Made by a program: the position numbers and the translations under genes. Of a stretch of 11,566 bases of DNA, positions 8,701-11,566 are shown one piece after another (the first letter of the stretch is position 1; each line of letters starts with the position of its first letter). Below the pieces are notes generated by a model. That model was not told the origin of the DNA. It saw only the letters and a program-made list of their open reading frames with translations, and did not search any database. This DNA is from Alphaproteobacteria bacterium (GTDB lineage Bacteria > Pseudomonadota > Alphaproteobacteria > Rickettsiales > UBA6187): positions 1 through 11,566 of the forward strand of contig JAJRPW010000132.1 in NCBI GenBank assembly GCA_024280585.1. Direction: 5' to 3'.

Positions 8701-10477
8701 GATGTAAGCTTGCCAAAGATCCATATCCGCGCGAAAGCGGTAGTAAAATCGCCTCAAGATTAATCTCAATTTCGCTGCCGAATTGCTCGCTCGCAGCTCC
8801 CTTAAACCACGTATTTATATTATCATTCAAAAAGTGAACATCGGCCATCTCGCCGGTTGTATTATCATTCCAGGTAAAAGTCGAAGTGCCGGAAATGAAG
8901 TTTTCCTGATCCCAGATTTCCACCGGGGTTTCCGCTAGTGAAATCTCTTTAATCCCTGCATCAGCAAGGCTTTTTAGCTCATTTGACTCCGATAGCCCAT
9001 TCTGGTTTAGATCCTGCCACACCAACAAATTGCCATTATTGTAATCGGTATCACCTTCTATGAAATTACCGTCACTATCCGTATAATCACCGGAAATCTT
9101 GCCGTCTTTATTGCTGTCATGCCGCGCTAGTTTCTCGAACGCTGGCATTTCATCATCGCCAAAAAGCTCGGTGATATCGTCGATCTGGCCATTGCCATTC
9201 CTGTCCATCGCAAGCATGCCGTCATCCGCATCAACCCAACCCACTTTCTCCGCGAACCCGTCATTATCAATATCGAAATAGACATTATTGCCGTAAACAT
9301 GCGAAAGCTCAATCCCGTCTCCATCGAGATCCAACGTCAACGGCGATACAAGATTCTGCGCCCCGCCCCATATACTATCCAACGGAATTGAGATGTTCAG
9401 GTTGATGCCAAAATCACCGTCAGTACTGCCCCAAAGAGCACCGCCGCCGCCAATACCGTCTTCCGGCCTCCACTGGCCGCTGAGTATGGCTAAACCTTGT
9501 GTTCCGTTATCACCAGAAAAACCGCCACCATCAAGCGAAACCCTCACAGTATCCTCTGGCGCGATCCAAGTATAATCCTCAAAATCAGGCAGGCGCAAAG
9601 TCTGGCTATTTAGCTGCGAATTGCCCTCAGAATCACTCAATACCTCATAACCCTCCGCATCAAAATCTAAATCCAAATCTATATCAAACGACTCCCACGC
9701 CTTCTCAATCGCGGTTTTTGAGTGGAGACTATAATCACCCGTATCCTGATCTTCAGTCCAATTAGTTACTAAATCGTAACCTTGCACTAATACGCCGATG
9801 GTATTATCATAAGCATCATCCAATCCACTATAAAAATCATGACGACCTAACCAACCATAATAGGCTATTTTTCTAGCACTAACTCCGCTTTCTGATACTT
9901 CATTGTTTAATATTGCACCCAATATAGCCAATTGCCCAACATCAAAATTATCAGGCTGGTGTAAATCCATCCAGGAACCAGAACCGCTAAACTCTTCCAA
10001 GGCCGCTCCCGCCCAGGCTTCTTTGGAGAGGTCAACAACATCTAATCCAGCATAGTGATATTGAGCAATTTCGCTATATTTTAGAGAGCCATCTTCTCCA
10101 TCATCAATATACTTCATTCTTAAATCAGAATCTCTTGCAACAAGCTCTACCATATATCTATCGCGGTTAAATTCTATATCAGCTGCAGACCATTCAGGAT
10201 GTTCATCACGTGCTGCACCACGCCACCATTCATTTGCAAAAACTCCACTAACGCTTTGCTCTTGCGATATCTCATACCCTGCTACGCCATAGGTTATTCC
10301 ATTATCTGATAAATATGTATAATACTCAGCTGCCAATTCTCTTGCTGCTTCAATTTGTGTTTGAGTTAATTTTTCAAAATCCCTTGCATAAATAGACAAC
10401 TGATCATTAAAATTGACGATGTCTATCAATGCTTGCTCAGTATTTATAAATCCTTCTGTTCTTGTTGCTTCCGTCAT
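2756..10477 (-). CDS. Giant FrpC-like RTX calcium-binding protein with cadherin-like domains (type I secreted)
   Basis: A 2573-residue acidic protein with no N-terminal signal peptide, as expected for type I secretion with a C-terminal signal. Order: unrecognised N-terminal region 1-377; calcium-rich module like the FrpC self-processing module from 378; a conserved helical region of large FrpC-like proteins about 515-808; RTX nonapeptide arrays from 809 to 2493 (ten arrays, 68 units); a cadherin/Ig-like tandem at 1779-2165; and a serralysin-like C-terminus ending DFIFG. RTX units fold into calcium-filled parallel beta-rolls after export. Six related 38-39-residue linkers join adjacent arrays. 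There is no pore-forming hydrophobic region or recognised catalytic domain, so an adhesin, matrix or surface-layer role is more likely than a haemolysin. The start is supported by GGAG eight bases upstream and by the one-base gap after the preceding gene. Codon use varies strongly along the gene. Confidence 0.95.
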   Translation of the reverse strand: MTEATRTEGFINTEQALIDIVNFNDQLSIYARDFEKLTQTQIEAARELAAEYYTYLSDNGITYGVAGYEISQEQSVSGVFANEWWRGAARDEHPEWSAADIEFNRDRYMVELVARDSDLRMKYIDDGEDGSLKYSEIAQYHYAGLDVVDLSKEAWAGAALEEFSGSGSWMDLHQPDNFDVGQLAILGAILNNEVSESGVSARKIAYYGWLGRHDFYSGLDDAYDNTIGVLVQGYDLVTNWTEDQDTGDYSLHSKTAIEKAWESFDIDLDLDFDAEGYEVLSDSEGNSQLNSQTLRLPDFEDYTWIAPEDTVRVSLDGGGFSGDNGTQGLAILSGQWRPEDGIGGGGALWGSTDGDFGINLNISIPLDSIWGGAQNLVSPLTLDLDGDGIELSHVYGNNVYFDIDNDGFAEKVGWVDADDGMLAMDRNGNGQIDDITELFGDDEMPAFEKLARHDSNKDGKISGDYTDSDGNFIEGDTDYNNGNLLVWQDLNQNGLSESNELKSLADAGIKEISLAETPVEIWDQENFISGTSTFTWNDNTTGEMADVHFLNDNINTWFKGAASEQFGSEIEINLEAILLPLSRGYGSLASLHLAMTDNADLKAMMKDLVKLEAADMSLVAGKIDDFLYEWAGVADNDPDARRTGNGSNIDARKVDFLEQFTGVEWKQLGTADFVGSKASVGVKKVWTEVANLMSARILVQGTFADIFENARYDFKTDSMTLGDSMADIITKAGEYIADSEAHDFWLAMGNILIMHADELGKSLAEISDSLDAASGAELFIDTVTLTAADDDIYSNIGGDEVLETSVFVGTEGDDEIIGSNGNDYIFGRGGADVIDGRGGDDFIRGDGAVDQLSGGAGDDRLEGGGGDDILDGGAGRDDLRGGDGDDHLIGGAGDDKLHGGAGADIIDGGTGIDEIDYLESDRAVYVNLATGKNYGGHAEGDTYSGIENITGSDFADILVGDSQDNLINGEAGDDVIYGGAGNDQLFGAKGDDRLYGEAGNDVFDGFEGAEYMDGGAGNDWVSYTHPFNDGGVHIDLEQGKGFKGAALGDRYTAIENAIGTDNDDIIIGDDGDNILMGLAGNDVLKGGAGDDVLISGGGIDQLIGGAGSDRFVIPVDEFSRTYIIDFNVDQDVLDYSDFASVNVNEISLAPNGNDTILAIAGGHSVILKGITPEQISISNFILPENIADIVIYNSVSSGIASSGDEYANRLIGSLDADTINGNGGDDEIHGQDGDDILNGNSGNDIFIGGFGADTIDGGSGSDEAQYIDSFAGVEVNLTAGTATGGTATGDILIDIEEIIGSEFNDIITGDVNNNILSGKGGDDVLHSKGGTDNLTGGSGNDTFIIDVIAGGTTIITDFEIDNPLEKIDLTAFGNITNINIASGGDDTTIEINGQYIQLKGVDWSNLDRFEGGLPFILAETASPTITIQNQIYGLDGVIYGTNLDNTISGTGAKAEYFIDGKGSDNIYLNTQTGFVDVLQVTKNAGDIDTVYNYSSFNGSVSAKYTYTDTSSYTRPTYTTQRIDVASSWGNKKIDLSEFTDVRNLNDLIDSSSVEDGDTKIDLGDGQELILKNFIHNSSIDYLPAPSLTTDQLRALGHNMGDLSGSWLWQSIQPQYTGSNSFIADNFTFYDGVLNGTSGDDVLDGGYDIDEINGGDGDDILTGAAGDDRLEGGSGNDTLDDGAGNDRLTGGDGADKFIITKEAGATDTITDFEFWRPGEQIDLSAFDSEFANFAELRAAMSPNGKDVNISLGNGQVLVLEDVLIDHLTRDNFIGKNFVNNTPTAISANATIDENTNFVISVADLLAASLAFDIDGDILDIISVQGTTNGTVLLENGEVTFTPAADYFGAASFTFTISDGNGGEITHDFALEIEDTNEAPIAFDDEFNADEDNAIVINIADLLSNDSDAEDGTPIFDGVISKPIHGAIAYNYDGTLTYTPNANYNGDDNFTYQVKDSEGKIATATVNLVLSAVNDAPIATALSADAVEDTLATIIVPAASDIEDGVIALTPGNVRFVSIRIGVDVWVNSDGNISYNAAPDFNGTDIFSYKVRDSDGAWSLPQIVTVNVTAVNDAPTVQLAILDQSAREDSEFIYDLPSNAFSDVDGDTLTFTATSADGRALPYWLDFVDGKFSGNPPVGNAGTVSIKVTASDGSLTATQFFDINIKGKYEGEEFIGTQFADDITATDLNDNIQGLEGDDDINAGRGNDVIEGGAGADFIDGGHGNDRVSYATSNAGVNINLKNGSASGGHATGDILLSIEDIDGSKFADNLTGDDKANIINGLAGSDVIHGGRGNDTINGGAGHDIINGGQGDDILNGGAGNDYLNGGYGNDFIDGGAGWDTLDFSAQTDGVWLNLKANLSFNLRTGDLDEIYNIENVRGSLENDLITGDSGSNDLYGHDGDDVISGAGGGDVISGGLGNDTVSYSDQTSNAYVDLNYGFGYNYTTRDIDIISSIENIIGGKGNDTIAGNAGDNVLNGYSGTDAFVGRGGADTFVFDFNSGDNTATIYDFSQFEGDKLQIIGGGFTFETLHIADYNTQTGYTDVTAIYNGITKLIHIGGIMREDLELTESDFIFG
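2759..2998 (-). other. C-terminal cap and type I secretion signal region, residues 2494-2573
   Basis: FDFNSGDNTATIYDFSQFEG, then DKLQIIGG, matches the serralysin C-terminal pattern, followed by a Leu/Ile-rich tail that ends DFIFG. A negatively charged residue followed by hydrophobic residues at the extreme C-terminus is typical of the uncleaved signal used by type I (ABC/MFP/TolC) exporters. No exporter genes are in the window. Confidence 0.75.
2999..3106 (-). repeat. RTX array 10: 4 nonapeptides, residues 2458-2493
   Basis: Units run from GGKGNDTIA to GRGGADTFV and pass straight into the serralysin-like C-terminal cap. Confidence 0.88.
3212..3346 (-). repeat. RTX array 9: 5 nonapeptides, residues 2378-2422
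   Basis: Units run from GSLENDLIT to GGLGNDTVS, between linker modules 5 and 6. Confidence 0.88.
3452..3694 (-). repeat. RTX array 8: 9 nonapeptides, residues 2262-2342
   Basis: Units run from GSKFADNLT to GGAGWDTLD, mostly with a perfect GGxGxDxUN pattern; the best-preserved array in the C-terminal half. Confidence 0.92.
3797..3958 (-). repeat. RTX array 7: 6 nonapeptides, residues 2174-2227
   Basis: Starts GTQFADDIT nine residues after the last cadherin-like domain and ends GGHGNDRVS before linker module 4. Confidence 0.9.
3983..5143 (-). other. Tandem of three cadherin/VCBS-like domains plus one CADG-type domain, residues 1779-2165
   Basis: Three domains of about 97 residues (1780-1878, 1879-1975, 1976-2073) each open with a Pro-initiated strand followed by an acidic DEN/DED/EDT stretch and close with EDTNEAP, AVNDAP or AVNDAP, the hallmark of cadherin_5/VCBS tandems. 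The inner motifs ADYFGAASFTFTISDGNGG, ANYNGDDNFTYQVKDSEG and PDFNGTDIFSYKVRDSDG are classical. The fourth (2074-2165) has the CADG/He_PIG pattern LPYWLDFVDGKFSGNPP...KVTASDG. Such rods usually act as spacers or adhesive parts of surface proteins. Confidence 0.88.
5387..5575 (-). repeat. RTX array 6: 7 nonapeptides, residues 1635-1697
   Basis: Units run from GTSGDDVLD to GGDGADKFI. The array ends in the cap TDTITDFEFWRPGEQIDLSAF just before the cadherin-like tandem. Confidence 0.9.
5576..6445 (-). other. Atypical RTX-poor segment of the RTX protein, residues 1345-1634
   Basis: After the cap of array 5 this 290-residue stretch has only degenerate RTX-like units (GTNLDNTIS, GKGSDNIYL), a Thr/Tyr/Ser-rich part (YTYTDTSSYTRPTYTTQ) and a second IDLSEF...LGDGQELILKNF cap-like motif. 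The codons are AT-rich. No domain was recognised; it may be an eroded repeat region or a functional insert. Confidence 0.5.
6446..6580 (-). repeat. RTX array 5: 5 nonapeptides, residues 1300-1344
   Basis: Units run from GSEFNDIIT to GGSGNDTFI and are followed by the cap TTIITDFEIDNPLEKIDL. About 38% GC at 6481-6540 by hand count. Confidence 0.9.
6683..6844 (-). repeat. RTX array 4: 6 nonapeptides, residues 1212-1265
   Basis: Units run from GSLDADTIN to GGSGSDEAQ. The codons are more AT-rich than in array 1 although the encoded motif is the same. Confidence 0.9.
7142..7303 (-). repeat. RTX array 3: 6 nonapeptides, residues 1059-1112
   Basis: Units run from GTDNDDIII to GGAGSDRFV and end in a serralysin-type cap (SDRFVI...YIIDFNVDQDVLDYSDF) that closes a beta-roll. 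Confidence 0.9.
7412..7627 (-). repeat. RTX array 2: 8 nonapeptides, residues 951-1022
   Basis: Units run from GSDFADILV to GGAGNDWVS. The first two units follow directly from a 38-residue linker module (924-961) that overlaps them. Confidence 0.9.
7730..8053 (-). repeat. RTX array 1: 12 nonapeptides, residues 809-916
   Basis: Twelve uninterrupted nine-residue units from GTEGDDEII to GGTGIDEID with the GGxGxDxUx consensus; this is the longest array. Codons are GC-rich (about 60% by hand count over 7741-7860), unlike arrays 4 and 5. Confidence 0.92.
8054..8935 (-). other. Conserved helical region of FrpC-like RTX proteins, residues about 515-808
   Basis: Contains the recurring pattern GYGSLASLHLAM...LKAMMKDLVKL, then FLYEWAG, then GSNIDARKVDFLEQFTGVEW, which I recognise from large RTX proteins carrying an FrpC-type module. 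It is predicted largely helical and has no catalytic signature that I can see. It leads directly into the first RTX array. Confidence 0.6.
8936..9346 (-). other. FrpC self-processing-module-like calcium domain, residues 378-514, scissile Asp replaced by Ser
   Basis: The domain opens S378-P379 LTLDLDGDGIE, continues with GWVDADDGMLAMDRNGNG (D425 within), DSNKDGKI (from D454) and VWQDLNQNGLSESNELKSL (D489). These acidic loops are EF-hand-like calcium sites and match the FrpC/FrpA self-processing module, which there starts D-PLALDLDGDG and cleaves at the Asp-Pro bond. Here the bond is Ser-Pro, so the calcium-driven cleavage through an Asp anhydride should not occur. Confidence 0.8.
9347..10477 (-). 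other. N-terminal region of the RTX protein, residues 1-377, no known domain recognised
   Basis: Residues 1-236 are mixed helical, Trp/Tyr-rich and acidic (for example ANEWWRGAARDEHPEWSAAD), with AT-rich codons like those of the upstream gene. Residues about 310-377 are Gly/Asp-rich (DGGGFSGDNG, GIGGGGALWGSTDGD). In FrpC the corresponding region before the processing site is what FrpD binds; by analogy this region may bind the upstream 271-residue protein. That is inference from position only. Confidence 0.5.
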
Positions 10478-10478
10478 C

Positions 10479-11294
10479 TTATTTACTCCATTGGTTTAGT
10501 TTGTTAATAATTTGTTCGCGGATTTCTGCGTGTTGTTCCATTAGAGTCCCCCTTCTAAATGAATAGCTAACTTTCATGTTATTCTTATATATAAGGCTGC
10601 TTTCACAACGTGAATTAAATTTCTCTTGTACAACTCCGCACTTTAACCAATAGCTAGGATTTAAAGGACTGCCTTTAATAAAAAAATCGTCATCTCTATC
10701 ATTGGAAACACGGAACCAATAGCGGTCTATGGCCATTTCCGGTAATCTTGGTTGCTTCTTTGGCTTATATTCTTCTTTATTACCCCTTAGGTATTGACTA
10801 AGGTGTGACATAGAAATATAAGAACTTTGAGCTAAATCTACACAATGCTCTTTGTAACAAACCTCTTTTTTATCAGCACGGCCATTTATAGTCACAGGAA
10901 TGTTCATACCCTGCTCTCCAAAGTCATTAGCCGCGTCCATGGTCGGAAACTTAACCATAACATGCACCGATTCAGTTTCACCATCGGCCTTTCTATACCC
11001 CAACCACAAATATTCCCTTGGGATTTTGAAAGTAATGTCTCGAATAATAAATTTGCCAACAGGCTCAACCTCACGCCATGGGCATACCAATGGAGGAATA
11101 AAACCCGGGCGTACTTGCTTTCCAGCAAACTCCTCATATCCATCACAGTCCTTATTATCAACGATCTCCTGCGGGATGCGTATTTTTATAGCACCGCCCG
11201 CACCAACTAGATAAAGGTGCTTTTGTACCGAAATATAATAGGCAACAGCCAGCACAACTAGCAAAGCCATAATAATTAATATAATTTTTTTCAT
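10479..11294 (-). CDS. Membrane-anchored cysteine-rich protein upstream of the RTX gene (possible FrpD-like partner)
   Basis: A 271-residue protein of no family that I can name. Residues 3-22 form one hydrophobic segment after KK, a signal peptide or more likely a signal anchor, since no clear cleavage site and no lipobox Cys follow. The rest is soluble and probably periplasmic, with six Cys that pair well by spacing: C50/C71, C146/C151 and C219/C230 (pairing inferred). A C-terminal stretch (SYSFRRGTLMEQHAEIREQI) is probably helical. The stop is one base before the RTX start, so the two genes form one translationally coupled operon. Position and size recall FrpD, the outer-membrane lipoprotein encoded before FrpC, but I see no sequence proof of homology and the lipid attachment site is missing. 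An immunity or chaperone role is also possible. Confidence 0.8.
   Translation of the reverse strand: MKKIILIIMALLVVLAVAYYISVQKHLYLVGAGGAIKIRIPQEIVDNKDCDGYEEFAGKQVRPGFIPPLVCPWREVEPVGKFIIRDITFKIPREYLWLGYRKADGETESVHVMVKFPTMDAANDFGEQGMNIPVTINGRADKKEVCYKEHCVDLAQSSYISMSHLSQYLRGNKEEYKPKKQPRLPEMAIDRYWFRVSNDRDDDFFIKGSPLNPSYWLKCGVVQEKFNSRCESSLIYKNNMKVSYSFRRGTLMEQHAEIREQIINKLNQWSK
10486..10489 (-). promoter_or_regulatory. Ribosome binding site of the RTX gene, inside the preceding gene
   Basis: GGAG lies eight bases before the ATG at 10477, within the last codons of the membrane-anchored protein (TGG AGT AAA TAA G ATG). It supports this start and coupled translation. Confidence 0.6.
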
Positions 11295-11299
11295 ATCTA

Positions 11300-11305
11300 T
11301 CCTTT
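11300..11305 (-). promoter_or_regulatory. Ribosome binding site of the membrane-anchored protein gene
   Basis: AAAGGA lies five bases before the ATG at 11294 and confirms the start that gives the MKKIILIIMALLVV signal/anchor sequence. Confidence 0.6.
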
Positions 11306-11356
11306 AATTCTCATCCTAACCTTCTTTATCCCAACAATCATGTTTTAAGTGTGCGT

Positions 11357-11362
11357 TTTATA
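11357..11362 (-). promoter_or_regulatory. Possible -10 element (TATAAA) of the RTX operon
   Basis: TATAAA on the minus strand has no good -35 hexamer at 16-18 bases. The expected -35 zone is instead next to the candidate CtrA box, as in activator-dependent promoters. It lies 62 bp upstream of the first ATG of the operon. Confidence 0.3.
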
Positions 11363-11373
11363 CAGTCCAATTA

Positions 11374-11389
11374 TTAACAAATCGTTAAC
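11374..11389. promoter_or_regulatory. Candidate CtrA box (TTAA-N7-TTAAC) upstream of the RTX operon
   Basis: TTAACAAATCGTTAAC is an exact match to the alphaproteobacterial CtrA consensus: TTAA, seven bases, TTAAC. Its near edge is 11 bp upstream of the possible -10, in the -35 zone, where activated CtrA sites usually lie. A chance match is possible in AT-rich DNA, but position and fit favour a real site if the host is an alphaproteobacterium. Confidence 0.45.
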
Positions 11390-11399
11390 AAAAGTGAGA

Positions 11400-11414
11400 A
11401 TATTAGTCTAATAT
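11400..11414. promoter_or_regulatory. 15-bp perfect palindrome ATATTAGTCTAATAT
   Basis: Seven-base arms around one central T. It lies 10 bp beyond the CtrA-like site and about 37 bp beyond the possible -10, a position typical of an activator or repressor site. The loop is too short for a terminator hairpin. Confidence 0.4.
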
Positions 11415-11566
11415 GCTGTTTTTATTGGCCTAGTGGGCCTGGTGTGTACGTAGGGGGTGTTTTCGGACAAGATTAGTTCCTCTTTTCATTTTGTAGTTGT
11501 CACTAGTGTTCTTTTGGTTTATGTTTGTCATTGATTTTGGTGGTTTATACTTGAATTTTGGGATAA

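Noticed and set aside
11427..11438. GGCC-TAGTG-GGCC inverted repeat
   Set aside because: Only four pairs with no T-run; not convincing as a terminator or operator.
11430..11566. Open frame on the minus strand from the window edge (about 44 codons, Lys/Asn-rich, ending RTHQAH)
   Set aside because: A frame of this length is expected by chance in AT-rich DNA, no family was recognised, and no ribosome binding site supports its internal ATGs. It could be the 3' end of a gene outside the window, but the evidence is too thin.

Overview
The window looks like an accessory region of a Gram-negative bacterium, most likely an alphaproteobacterium. The case rests on a VirD2-type mobilisation relaxase, a giant FrpC-like RTX protein of the type I secretion class, and a sequence matching the CtrA box (TTAA-N7-TTAAC) upstream of the RTX operon. 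No gene in the window fixes the genus. Base composition is uneven, from about 30-40% GC in the mobilisation region and parts of the RTX gene to about 60% in one RTX array, as expected of mosaic or exchanged DNA.

Left part (1-1540, + strand): the 3' end of an IS3-family insertion sequence (last 76 codons of its DDE transposase and its right terminal repeat) lies directly against the remains of a relaxase gene. The relaxase frame continues upstream without a stop into the IS end, so the IS appears to have removed the 5' part, which would encode the nucleophilic tyrosine. A 44-codon frame starts inside the relaxase stop codon (TTGA overlap) and may be a coupled or decayed gene.

Middle (1602-2755, - strand): a complete class II Fic protein, with an AMPylation motif, an N-terminal inhibitory helix and a C-terminal winged-helix-like domain. 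A good sigma70-type promoter overlaps its first ATG, so translation probably starts a few codons later. Three TAYGTGA repeats phased at 10 bp cover this promoter.

Right part (2756-11294, - strand): a two-gene operon. A 271-residue membrane-anchored protein with six cysteines is followed after one base by a 2573-residue RTX protein. The RTX protein has an unrecognised N-terminal region, a module homologous to the FrpC self-processing module (Ser-Pro instead of the scissile Asp-Pro), ten RTX arrays with 68 nonapeptides by my count, a four-domain cadherin/Ig-like tandem, and a serralysin-like C-terminus ending in DFIFG. The layout recalls frpD-frpC of Neisseria: a small envelope protein encoded just before the secreted RTX protein it may bind. 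No type I secretion transporter genes or RTX acyltransferase gene lie in the window.

Far right (11295-11566): the upstream region of the operon, with a ribosome binding site, a possible -10, a candidate CtrA box and a 15-bp perfect palindrome. No convincing gene was seen beyond it.
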